From an uncultured Eubacteriales bacterium (GTDB taxonomy: Bacteria; Bacillota; Clostridia; Christensenellales; Aristaeellaceae), in NCBI GenBank assembly GCA_944349855.1, contig CALVNS010000026.1:1-35064 (forward strand): a stretch of 35,064 bases of DNA, read 5' to 3'. The first letter of the stretch is position 1. Each line of letters begins with the position of its first letter. The notes beneath the pieces were generated by a model. That model searched no databases, was not told where the DNA came from, and saw only the letters and a program-made list of their open reading frames with translations. Of this stretch, positions 14,446-21,669 are shown piece by piece. Position numbers and translations under genes: made by a program.

Positions 14446-14488
14446 GTGCCATATGACACCATCTTTTGCAACATGCCTGCGGTATAAT
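14446..14488 (+). promoter_or_regulatory. Crp/Fnr-like operator placed as a class II activator site
   Basis: GTGCCATATGACAC (14446-14459) is a palindrome with a single mismatched pair, similar to the TGTG...CACA arrangement of Crp/Fnr sites. A TATAAT at 14483-14488 faces the MATE gene but has no -35 hexamer at the right distance. The operator centre lies about 42 bases before the expected transcript start, the class II activation position. The regulator gene is directly divergent. Confidence 0.6.
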
Positions 14489-14536
14489 CCTGCATAGGCC
14501 CATGCGGTCACACGTCGCAAGAGAGGTGCACCATCT

Positions 14537-15880
14537 TTGGAAACGAATCTGTTCTCAGGCCGGAAGATCTCCTCGGCCTATCTGCGCATGTCGCTGCCGC
14601 TCGTGCTGAGCATGGCGGTCACGCTGATCTACAACCTGGCCGACACATACTTTGTCGCGCGCACAAACGATGCGAACCTGGTCGCCGGCGTCTCGCTGTG
14701 CGCGCCGGTCTTCACGGTGCTGATGGCCATGGGCAACATCTTCGGCCAGGGCGGCAGTTCGCTGATCTCGCGCCTGTTGGGCAGCGGCAGCGGCCAGGGC
14801 GCGCGCCGCGTCAGTTCCTTCTGCTTCTATGCGACCCTGTTTGGAGGCGTGGCCGTAGGCGTGCTGATGCTGGCCCTGCGCGCGCCGCTGCTGCGCCTGA
14901 TCGGCGCGGATGCGGACACGTACGCCCACGCCTCGGATTACTTCACCTGGCTTGCGTTGGGCGCCCCGGCGGTCATGCTCTCCTTCATCCACTCCAACCT
15001 GCTCCGCTCGGAGGGCATGTCACGCGAGTCCATGCTGGGCACGGTCGGCGGCGCGCTGGTCAACATCGTGCTCGATCCCATCTTCATCTCCACACTGGGC
15101 ATGGGCGCGCGCGGCGCAGCCATCGCCACGGTGATCGGCTACGTGTTCTCGGATGTCTTTTTCGCAGTGATCGTAATCCGGCGCAGCGCGCATCTGTCGG
15201 TCTGGCCCGTGCAGGTACGCGCCTGCCGCGCAGAGGCTGCGCAGATCTTTGGCATCGGCATCCCCGCCGCCATCGTCAATGTCATGCAGAGCGCAAGCGT
15301 CGTGCTCATGAATCAGTACCTGCTGCCCTATGGCAACGAGAAGATCGCCGCCATGGGCATTGCGCTCAAGGTCAGCATGATCGCTCTGCTGCTGCTGACG
15401 GGCTTTGCGTTCGGCGGCCAGCCGCTGTTTGGCTACTTCTACGGCGCGCGCAACCGCCAACGCCTGGCGGAGCTGTTTGGCTTTTGCATGCGGTTCATCG
15501 TCGCGCTGGCCGTCCTTCTGGCGGCGGCGATCTTTGCGGCCGCGCCGCTGCTGATGCGCTGCTTTATGAGCGACGCAGGCATCGTCGCCGACGGCGCGCA
15601 AATGCTGCGCTTCCAGGCCGTCACGATCCCGCTTGTGGGCGCGATTTTGCTCATGACGATCGTGTTCCAGTCCATGGGCAAGGTTGCCGGCTCGTTCGTG
15701 CTGTCCATCAGCCGCCAGGGCGTGGTGTTTGTCGTGGCGCTGCTGTGCGCGCAGGCGCTGGCCGGATACACGGGCGTCATCGCCGCGCAGGCAATCGCCG
15801 ACGTGGCGACCGCCTTCATCGCCGTGGCGCTGTTCTTCACCACGCTGCGCGGCGAGCTGTACGGCGCATCCGCCCGGTAA
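14537..15880 (+). CDS. MATE-family multidrug/cation exporter
   Basis: A 447-residue membrane protein of the MATE family, which exports drugs and other compounds using Na+ or H+ gradients. It is almost entirely hydrophobic segments, consistent with twelve helices, in the usual two-lobe arrangement. Family-like stretches are SLPLVLSMAVTLIYNLADTY at the start, NIFGQGGSSLISRLLGSG, PIFISTLGMGARGAAIATVI and YGNEKIAAMGIALKV. TTG at 14537 is the start, with AGAGGTG eight bases upstream and the family N-terminus matching. A terminator follows directly. Probable regulation is by the divergent Crp/Fnr-type protein through the site at 14446-14459. The exported compound cannot be predicted. Confidence 0.93.
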   Translation: METNLFSGRKISSAYLRMSLPLVLSMAVTLIYNLADTYFVARTNDANLVAGVSLCAPVFTVLMAMGNIFGQGGSSLISRLLGSGSGQGARRVSSFCFYATLFGGVAVGVLMLALRAPLLRLIGADADTYAHASDYFTWLALGAPAVMLSFIHSNLLRSEGMSRESMLGTVGGALVNIVLDPIFISTLGMGARGAAIATVIGYVFSDVFFAVIVIRRSAHLSVWPVQVRACRAEAAQIFGIGIPAAIVNVMQSASVVLMNQYLLPYGNEKIAAMGIALKVSMIALLLLTGFAFGGQPLFGYFYGARNRQRLAELFGFCMRFIVALAVLLAAAIFAAAPLLMRCFMSDAGIVADGAQMLRFQAVTIPLVGAILLMTIVFQSMGKVAGSFVLSISRQGVVFVVALLCAQALAGYTGVIAAQAIADVATAFIAVALFFTTLRGELYGASAR

Positions 15881-15900
15881 CGCGGCGCGCTGCGCCCGAA

Positions 15901-15930
15901 CCCGCCAGAAAAAGGCGGGCATTTTTTTTT
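15901..15930 (+). terminator. Intrinsic terminator of MATE gene
   Basis: CCCGCC (15901-15906) and GGCGGG (15914-15919) with an A-rich seven-base loop are followed, after CA, by nine T residues. It sits 20 bases after the stop codon. Confidence 0.85.
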
Positions 15931-15937
15931 AAAACCA

Positions 15938-15966
15938 TTGACGTATGTTTATGCGCGGTATATAAT
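15938..15966 (+). promoter_or_regulatory. Promoter of the amino acid ABC transporter operon
   Basis: TTGACG (15938-15943), a 17-base spacer and TATAAT (15961-15966) are close to the sigma-A consensus, 50 bases before the binding-protein start. No operator or riboswitch-like structure was recognised. Confidence 0.8.
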
Positions 15967-16017
15967 GTTTTATACATTCCAAAAAGTGCATGCAATAACG
16001 ACGGGAGGAAATGAAAC

Positions 16018-16830
16018 ATGAAAAAATGGGCGACTCTGCTGCTGGTTGTGGCGCTGTGCCTGGCGATGCCGGCCTCGACGCTGGCCGAGGGCAAGCTGCA
16101 GGCGATCCTGGACGCGGGCAAGCTCGTGGTGGCGACGGACGCCGCGTGGGCGCCGTTTGAATACATCGGCGCAGATGGCGAGGTGACGGGCTCCGACCTG
16201 GAGCTGGCGCAGTACATTGCCGACCAGCTGGGCGTGGAGCTGGAGGTCATCAACGTGGCGTTCGACTCCATCTCGACCTACCTGGTCAACGACGAGGCGG
16301 ACCTCACCCTCTCTGCGATGACCATCACCGACGAGCGCAAGGAGACGCTGGACTTCAGCGATCCGTACACCGTCGCCCAGCAGTACATCATCGTGCCGCA
16401 GGACAACGAGACGGTCTCCACCATCGAGGACCTGGCGGGCATGGCCATCGGCGTGCACCTGGGCACGACGGGCGATTTCCTGGTCAGCGACGAGGTGATG
16501 GCCGGCGTGCTGGCCAACACGGGCGCTACGGCGCAGCAATACAAGTTCCTCACCGACGCGGCGCTCGCGCTGCAAAACGGCGAGCTGGGCGCCATCGTGT
16601 GCGATACGCTGCTGGCCGAGAACCTCGTGGCCGTCAATGAAGGGCTCAAGTGCTTCCCGCTCGTCTATGCCGACGGCTCCTCCAACATCGAAGAGCTGGG
16701 CATCGGCATGAAGAAGGGCGAGCCGGAGCTGCTGGCCAAGATCAACGAGATCATCGCGCCCGTCGTGGCAGACGGCACGGTGGACCAGTGGATCGTCGAG
16801 CACTCCGAAAAGGCGTCCGCCTTGAACTGA
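16018..16830 (+). CDS. Polar amino acid ABC transporter substrate-binding protein
   Basis: A 270-residue exported protein of the SBP_bac_3 family, the solute receptors of polar amino acid ABC importers. An N-terminal signal peptide (KKWATLLLVVALCLAMPAS) ends near LAEG. There is no standard lipobox, which is unusual for a Gram-positive binding protein; anchoring may be different or the protein may be released. The mature part has AGKLVVATDAAWAPFEYIG, the family's ligand-pocket start, then DLELAQYIADQLGVELEVI, LTLSAMTITDERKETLDFSD and a C-terminal lobe (LGIGMKKGEPELLAKINEII). The ATG follows GGGAGGA. It is the first gene of an operon with permease, ATPase and a dimethylarginine hydrolase-like enzyme, which points to arginine-type or other cationic substrates; this is inference. 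Confidence 0.92.
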   Translation: MKKWATLLLVVALCLAMPASTLAEGKLQAILDAGKLVVATDAAWAPFEYIGADGEVTGSDLELAQYIADQLGVELEVINVAFDSISTYLVNDEADLTLSAMTITDERKETLDFSDPYTVAQQYIIVPQDNETVSTIEDLAGMAIGVHLGTTGDFLVSDEVMAGVLANTGATAQQYKFLTDAALALQNGELGAIVCDTLLAENLVAVNEGLKCFPLVYADGSSNIEELGIGMKKGEPELLAKINEIIAPVVADGTVDQWIVEHSEKASALN

Positions 16831-16893
16831 TGCAGTCCGGACCACGGGGCGCGGCATTCGTCGCGCCCCTTCCGTCCGTCATAAGGAGCAGGC

Positions 16894-17628
16894 ATGCAAG
16901 CATTTATCGATCAACTGATCAAGGAATTCACCCGCACGTTCATCACGGATAACCGGTGGATGTGGTTTCGCAACGGCTTTCAGAACACGCTCGTCATCAC
17001 GGTCGTCGCCGCGCTGATCGGCATCGCCATCGGCGTGGTCGTCTCCGTCGTGCACTACATGGCTGACAGCGTCAAGCACAAGAAGAAGCGGCGCTCCCCG
17101 GGCGCCTGGCTCATCGTGGCGCTGGACAAGGTGCTCGCGGCCTATGTATCCATCATGCGCGGCACGCCGCTGGCCATCCAGCTGACGATCATGGCCTTCA
17201 TCATCATGGCCGGCTTTCCCAACAAGATCGTCGTGTGCTGCGTGGCGTTCGGCGTCAACTCCGGCGCGTACGTCAGCGAGGTCATCCGCGGCGGCATCAA
17301 CTCCGTGGACGTGGGGCAGATGGAGGCGGGCCGCTCGCTGGGCCTGAGCCAGCTGGCCTCCATGCGCCTGATCATCCTGCCGCAGGCGATCAAGAACATC
17401 CTGCCCGCGCTGTGCAACGAGGGCATCGCCGTGCTCAAGGAGACCTCCATCGTCGGCCTGATCTCGGTGGTCGACCTCACGCGCGCCAGCGACCTGGTGC
17501 GCAGCCGCACGCTCTCGCCCTACTTCCCGCTGATCTCGGTCGCCGTCGTGTACTACCTGCTCGTGGCCGGCCTGTCCGCGGCGGTATCCAGACTGGAGAG
17601 GAGGCTGCGCCAAAGTGATCGACATTAA
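16894..17628 (+). CDS. Amino acid ABC transporter permease (HisM/GlnP type)
   Basis: A 244-residue inner-membrane permease of the polar amino acid importer family. The N-terminal segment with [20 protein letters not shown] starts the membrane domain. The signature RGTPLAIQL and the EAA loop [20 protein letters not shown], which contacts the ATPase, are both present, followed by [14 protein letters not shown]. An insert of basic residues (KHKKKRRS) sits in an early cytoplasmic loop. A GGAG lies shortly before the ATG. It overlaps the ATPase gene by 14 bases, showing tight coupling. Only one permease gene is present, so the channel probably is a homodimer. Confidence 0.92.
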   Translation: MQAFIDQLIKEFTRTFITDNRWMWFRNGFQNTLVITVVAALIGIAIGVVVSVVHYMADSVKHKKKRRSPGAWLIVALDKVLAAYVSIMRGTPLAIQLTIMAFIIMAGFPNKIVVCCVAFGVNSGAYVSEVIRGGINSVDVGQMEAGRSLGLSQLASMRLIILPQAIKNILPALCNEGIAVLKETSIVGLISVVDLTRASDLVRSRTLSPYFPLISVAVVYYLLVAGLSAAVSRLERRLRQSDRH

Positions 17629-18337
17629 AAACCTGCACAAGCGCTTCGGCCGCCTGGAGGTGCTGCGCGGCATCAACGAGACGATCGACGAGGGCGAGCG
17701 CGTCGTGCTCATCGGCGCGTCGGGCTCGGGCAAGAGCACGCTGCTGCGCTGCCTGAACCTGTTGGAGGAGCCGGATGAGGGCACGATCGTCTTCGACGGC
17801 GTGGACCTGACCGCCCCGGACACCAACCTGGACCTGATGCGCTGTCACATGGGCATGGTGTTTCAGCACTTCAACCTCTTTCCCCACAAGACCATCCTGG
17901 AAAACATCACCCTCGCGCCCGTTCATCTGCGTTTGCAAAAGAAGGCCGAGGCGCAGGAGAAGGCCATGGCGCTGCTCCGGCGCATCGGCCTGGCGGACAA
18001 GGCCAACACCTACCCCGCCATGCTCTCCGGCGGGCAGAAGCAGCGCGTGGCCATCGTGCGCGCGCTGGCGATGGAGCCGCGCGTCATGCTCTTTGACGAG
18101 CCGACCTCCGCGCTCGACCCGGAGATGGTCGGCGAGGTGCTCGACCTCATCCGCCAGCTGGCCCAGACCGGCATGACCATGGTCATCGTCACCCATGAGA
18201 TGGGCTTCGCCCGCGAGGTGGGCACGCGCGTGCTGTTCATGGACGAGGGCGAGATCAAGGAGCAGAACGACCCGCAGACGTTTTTCCGCAGCCCGCAAAA
18301 TCCCCGCCTGCAGGAGTTCCTCTCCAAGGTGCTGTGA
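17615..18337 (+). CDS. Amino acid ABC transporter ATP-binding protein (GlnQ/HisP type)
   Basis: A 240-residue ATPase of the polar amino acid importer. Walker [10 protein letters not shown] is at 34-42, the Q-loop is in [11 protein letters not shown], the signature [15 protein letters not shown] starts at 137, Walker B VMLFDEP is at 157-163, and an H-loop ([11 protein letters not shown]) follows. The start is GTG at 17615, preceded by GGAGG within the end of the permease gene, giving a 14-base overlap typical of translationally coupled subunits. It completes the transporter with the binding protein at 16018 and the permease at 16894. The next gene starts 41 bases downstream, so co-transcription is likely. 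Confidence 0.95.
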   Translation: MIDIKNLHKRFGRLEVLRGINETIDEGERVVLIGASGSGKSTLLRCLNLLEEPDEGTIVFDGVDLTAPDTNLDLMRCHMGMVFQHFNLFPHKTILENITLAPVHLRLQKKAEAQEKAMALLRRIGLADKANTYPAMLSGGQKQRVAIVRALAMEPRVMLFDEPTSALDPEMVGEVLDLIRQLAQTGMTMVIVTHEMGFAREVGTRVLFMDEGEIKEQNDPQTFFRSPQNPRLQEFLSKVL

Positions 18338-18378
18338 CGCGTCCCTATAACAACATATTATGGAAGGAAGCAACTGCC

Positions 18379-19149
18379 ATGTTTCACAATGTGATCGTCA
18401 AGACGCCCTGCCCCTCCATCTGCGAGGGCATCACCTCCGCGCCCGAGCTGGGCAAGCCCATCTATGAAAAGGCGCTGCAGCAGCACGCGCGCTACATCGA
18501 GGCGCTGCGCCAGTGCGGCGTGGAGGTCACCATCCTGCCCGCGGACGACCGCTACCCCGACTCCTGCTTTGTGGAGGATGTGGCGGTGCTCACGCGCAAG
18601 TGCGCCGTCGTCACCAACCCGGGCGCGCCCTCGCGCAACGGCGAGACGGCCGCAATCGTGCCGGTGCTGGAGCGCTTTTACCCCAAGGAGGACATCCACT
18701 TCATCCGCGAGCCGGGCACGCTGGAGGGCGGCGACGTGATGATGGTCGGCGACACGTTCTACGTCGGCCTGTCCGCGCGCACCAATGCGGAGGGCATCGC
18801 GCAGTTCGCCGCGATCCTGCACCGCTACGGCTTTGCCTGCGAGCAGGTGCCGCTGGAGAAGGTGCTCCACCTCAAGACCGGCGTGAACTATCTGGAGAAT
18901 GGCAACCTGCTCGTCTCGGGCGAGTTTACGGACAAGCCCTGCTTCCAGGGCTACCACCGCGTGCAGATCCCCGAGGCCGAGGCCTACGCGGCCAACTGCA
19001 TCTGGGTCAACGGCACGGTGATCGTGCCGGAGGGCTATCCGGCGGTCAAGGCGGCCGTGGAGGGGCTGGGCTATCCCGTGCTGACGGTGGATACGTCCGA
19101 GTTTCGCAAGATCGACGGCGGCCTGAGCTGCCTGAGCCTGCGCTTCTGA
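18379..19149 (+). CDS. Dimethylarginine dimethylaminohydrolase-like amidinotransferase-fold enzyme
   Basis: A 256-residue enzyme of the guanidino-modifying superfamily, resembling DDAH, which converts methylated arginines to citrulline and methylamines. Candidate catalytic residues are in PDSCFVEDVAVLT (Glu65-Asp66), TLEGGDVMMVG, His164 in VLHLKTGVNYL, and Cys251 in the C-terminal DGGLSCLSLRF. The length matches bacterial DDAH (about 255), much shorter than arginine deiminase. The ATG at 18379 follows GGAAGGAAG; an earlier GTG at 18334 lies in the ATPase stop. Its place directly after an amino acid transporter suggests the imported compound is its substrate or a relative, such as arginine or methylarginine. 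Other guanidino hydrolase activities are possible. Confidence 0.85.
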   Translation: MFHNVIVKTPCPSICEGITSAPELGKPIYEKALQQHARYIEALRQCGVEVTILPADDRYPDSCFVEDVAVLTRKCAVVTNPGAPSRNGETAAIVPVLERFYPKEDIHFIREPGTLEGGDVMMVGDTFYVGLSARTNAEGIAQFAAILHRYGFACEQVPLEKVLHLKTGVNYLENGNLLVSGEFTDKPCFQGYHRVQIPEAEAYAANCIWVNGTVIVPEGYPAVKAAVEGLGYPVLTVDTSEFRKIDGGLSCLSLRF

Positions 19150-19167
19150 GTGCGCGGAGGGCACGCC

Positions 19168-19533
19168 ATGCAGCCTGAAAAGGTCTACGCCATGCGCCTT
19201 GCGGCGGTCTATCCGCTGCTGGTCGCCAAGGCCGTGCGCAAGGGCCGCACGCAGGAGGAGGTCGACGCGGTCATCTCCTGGCTGACGGGCTATGCGCCGC
19301 AGGACGTGCGCACGCTGGCCGCGTCGGATGTGACATACGGCGCGTTCTTCCGGGATGCGCCGCATCCGAACCCGAACCGGGAGCTCATCCGCGGCACGGT
19401 GTGCGGCGTGCGCGTGGAGCAGATCGAGGACCCGCTGATGCGGGAGATCCGCCGCCTGGACAAGCTGGTCGACGAGCTGGCCAAGGGCCGGCCGATGTCG
19501 GCCGTGCTGCGCAGCGCGCCGGACGAACCCTGA
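19168..19533 (+). CDS. DUF2200-family protein
   Basis: A 121-residue protein matching the DUF2200 family, which is small, widespread and of unknown function. Typical segments are KVYAMRLAAVYPLLVAKAVR near the N-terminus, GRTQEEVDAVISWLTGY, and NPNRELIRGTVCGVRVEQIE, followed by MREIRRLDKLVDELAKG. The start ATG at 19168 follows GGAGGGC; the preceding gene stops at 19149, so it is probably the last gene of the transporter operon and ends in a strong terminator. There are no membrane segments or signal peptide. A contribution to amino acid metabolism is only inferred from position. Confidence 0.88.
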   Translation: MQPEKVYAMRLAAVYPLLVAKAVRKGRTQEEVDAVISWLTGYAPQDVRTLAASDVTYGAFFRDAPHPNPNRELIRGTVCGVRVEQIEDPLMREIRRLDKLVDELAKGRPMSAVLRSAPDEP

Positions 19534-19539
19534 AACGCC

Positions 19540-19576
19540 AAACCGGGCCGGTCCCTTGGGGACCGGCCCGGTTTTC
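19540..19576. terminator. Bidirectional intrinsic terminator
   Basis: A perfect 15-base GC-rich stem joins 19541-19555 (AACCGGGCCGGTCCC) and 19559-19573, with a three-base loop. It is followed by TTTT on the plus strand and preceded by AAA. It separates the convergent DUF2200 and fucosidase genes. Confidence 0.85.
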
Positions 19577-19577
19577 A

Positions 19578-21047
19578 TCAGTCGATGCGCAGTTTGAAGG
19601 TGAGCGGCGTGTCGCCGGGCGCGTCGGTGTGCAGGTGCAGCGCCTCCTCGTCGCGCCGCCAGGAGACGGCCGGCCCCTCCAGCGTCGTCACCTCGCGGAT
19701 GATCGCGTGGAAGTTGGCGACCTTCGATGCGTCGCGCTCGCCCAGCGCGCGGATGGCGTAGCGCCCGTCCGCGCTGCGCTTGAGCGCCGTGGCGTACAGG
19801 AAGCCGCCGCGCGTGGTGAAGCGCCAGTCCGCAGGCGTGAAGTGCTTTTGAATGCCGTCGGAGAACTGCCCCTCGACGACCTGCGTCGGCCCCTCGCCGT
19901 ACATGCGCCACGGGCGCGCGCCGTAGATCGCCTCGCCGTTCACGCGCAGCCAGCGGCCGATGCCCAGCAGCACCTGCCGGTCCTCCTCGCAGATCGTGCC
20001 GTCCGCCCGCGGCCCCACGTTGAGCAGCAGGCAGCCGTTCTTGCTGACGATATCCACCAGGTCCTGCAGGATGCCCTGATAGGGCCGGAAGTCGTTGTGC
20101 TCGGTGTAGCACCAGGAGTTGAGCGCGACGGCGGTATCCGTCTGCCAGAAGTAGGGCTTGACGTCGGCAAACTGGCCGCGCTCCACGTCCGGCACGGCCG
20201 TGCCGAAGGAGAAGGCGTCGTGCTTGTAGTCGATGGCCACCTCCACGCCCCACTCCCGGGCGCGGTTGTAGTAATAGGCCGCCAGCTTTTTCAGGTAGGG
20301 CTTGAACGCGCTGTGCTGGATCCACCAGTCAAAGTACAGCAGGCGCGGCCGGTACCGGTCGATCAGCTCGCACGTGCGCACGAGCCAGTCCTGCAGATAC
20401 TCCTGCGTCGGCGCGGGCTCGCTGAACAGGTCGTGGTGTCCGGGCTCGGGCATGGCCGGCCAGTACAGGTCGCCGCGCTGCATGGGCTCGCGCACGTCGC
20501 TGTCGAACTCGCGACCGTGGCCCAGGAAGAACCAGTGCTCCGCGCGGTGGCTCGACGCGCCCAGCACCAGACCACGCCGCTCGCAGGCGGCCTTCAGCTC
20601 CCCGAGTACGTCGCGGCGGGGACCCATCTCGAAGGCGTTCCAGTGGGAGATGTCGCTGCGGTACATCTGGAAGCCGTCGTGGTGCTCGGCCACGGGCACG
20701 ACGTAGCGTGCGCCCGCTTCCTGAAACAGCTCCGCCCACGCCTCGGGATCGAACCGCTCCGCGCGAAACAGCGGGATGAAGTCCTTATACCCGAACTGGC
20801 TGTGCGGACCGTACGTCTTCACGTGGTGCTCAAACTCCGGCGAGCCCTGAATGTACATGTTGCGCGGATACCACTCGCTTCCAAATGCGGGCACGCTGTA
20901 CACGCCCCAGTGGATGAAGATGCCGAACTTCGCCTCCTCATACCAGCGCGGCACGCGAAAGGCGCTCAGCGACGCCCACGAATCCGCAAACGGTCCCGCC
21001 GCGACGACCCGGTCAATCTCCCGCAGGGATGGCTGCATGTCGTACAA
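19578..21047 (-). CDS. GH29 alpha-L-fucosidase
   Basis: A 489-residue glycoside hydrolase of family GH29, which removes alpha-linked fucose from glycans. Family segments are KFGIFIHWGVYSVPAFGSEW, RYVVPVAEHHDGF, RPRLLYFDWW (Asp is the likely nucleophile, as in GH29 enzymes) and GCLLLNVGPRADG. A short beta-rich C-terminal domain follows. No signal peptide is seen, so the enzyme acts in the cytoplasm on imported oligosaccharides. The TTG at 21047 is chosen because AAGGAGG precedes it by eight bases, and a promoter (-10 at 21097-21102) lies inside the longer frame starting at 21125 or 21098. It is a single gene; no fucose pathway genes are near. Confidence 0.9.
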   Translation of the reverse strand: MYDMQPSLREIDRVVAAGPFADSWASLSAFRVPRWYEEAKFGIFIHWGVYSVPAFGSEWYPRNMYIQGSPEFEHHVKTYGPHSQFGYKDFIPLFRAERFDPEAWAELFQEAGARYVVPVAEHHDGFQMYRSDISHWNAFEMGPRRDVLGELKAACERRGLVLGASSHRAEHWFFLGHGREFDSDVREPMQRGDLYWPAMPEPGHHDLFSEPAPTQEYLQDWLVRTCELIDRYRPRLLYFDWWIQHSAFKPYLKKLAAYYYNRAREWGVEVAIDYKHDAFSFGTAVPDVERGQFADVKPYFWQTDTAVALNSWCYTEHNDFRPYQGILQDLVDIVSKNGCLLLNVGPRADGTICEEDRQVLLGIGRWLRVNGEAIYGARPWRMYGEGPTQVVEGQFSDGIQKHFTPADWRFTTRGGFLYATALKRSADGRYAIRALGERDASKVANFHAIIREVTTLEGPAVSWRRDEEALHLHTDAPGDTPLTFKLRID

Positions 21048-21096
21048 ATCGGTTTCCTCCTTGCCAGCCCGAGGCCTGTCTTCGTCTGTTTTGGGC

Positions 21097-21125
21097 ATTA
21101 TACCGCCCGGCGGCAGGAAAATCAA
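21097..21125 (-). promoter_or_regulatory. Promoter of the fucosidase gene
   Basis: On the minus strand TTGATT (21120-21125), a 17-base spacer and TATAAT (21097-21102) form a good sigma-A promoter. It overlaps two upstream in-frame ATG codons, which argues that translation starts downstream at the TTG at 21047. Confidence 0.75.
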
Positions 21126-21169
21126 GGCGGAATGGACGGCTTGTGCGTCTCTTTCTGATCTGTCACGAT

Positions 21170-21319
21170 ATGGAGATTCGCTTTTCCACCCTCCGGATCG
21201 CCTCCCCCTATGATCCCTCCGAGGCCATGACGTTCAAGCGCTTCTACGGCCTGCCCGAGGATCTGGAGCTGACCGTCATCTCCTACCCCGAGTGGTACAC
21301 CCTGCGCGAGTCGAAGTGA
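21170..21319 (+). CDS. Small unassigned open frame, possibly a gene remnant
   Basis: A 49-codon frame in the gap between the fucosidase promoter and the T-box leader. Its end (FYGLPEDLELTVISYPEWYT) looks protein-like, but no ribosome site precedes the ATG and no family is recognised. It may be a truncated end of a lost gene. Confidence 0.2.
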   Translation: MEIRFSTLRIASPYDPSEAMTFKRFYGLPEDLELTVISYPEWYTLRESK

Positions 21320-21328
21320 AAATTCCGC

Positions 21329-21358
21329 TTGACAGTGCGCGCGCGGCGGTGGTATCAT
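21329..21358 (+). promoter_or_regulatory. Promoter of the ilv operon
   Basis: TTGACA (21329-21334), an 18-base spacer and TATCAT (21353-21358) precede the T-box leader. The predicted transcript start is near 21365, giving a leader of about 300 bases. Confidence 0.75.
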
Positions 21359-21365
21359 TATTTGC

Positions 21366-21646
21366 AATAGCATCATATGCGTTGCGATGACGAGGAAAAG
21401 CCCGCGCCGAAGGGCTTCAGAGAGGGAATGGCCGGTGAGAATTCCCGCGGACGGCGCGTCGCGCATCCCCTCCGAGCAGCGGGCTGAACGCCTGTGTCAG
21501 TAGGCCCGCCGGACGCCTCACCGTGAAAAGAGGAACGGATCTTCCGCCGCGCGCGGCGTATCCGGTTGAGCGCACGCCTCGGCGTGAATTTAGGTGGTAC
21601 CGCGAAGCAGCCTTCGTCCTAAAGAATGGACGGGGGCTGCTTTTTT
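21366..21646 (+). promoter_or_regulatory. T-box riboswitch leader, probably tRNA-Ile responsive
   Basis: The conserved T-box motif TGGTACCGCG is at 21595-21604, followed by the terminator hairpin (GCAGCCTTCGTCC pairing with GGACGGGGGCTGC) and TTTTTT at 21641-21646. The upstream part has GCGATGACGAGGAA at the base of stem I, AGAGAGGGAA...GGTGAGAA in its upper part, and a 3' arm with CATCCCCTCCGAGC. The codon ATC at 21465-21467 is the likely specifier, fitting isoleucine; CTC at 21470-21472 is an alternative. Uncharged tRNA would stabilise the antiterminator and allow ilv transcription. Confidence 0.85.
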
Positions 21647-21669
21647 ACGTCAGAAAGGAGTTTTTTCCC

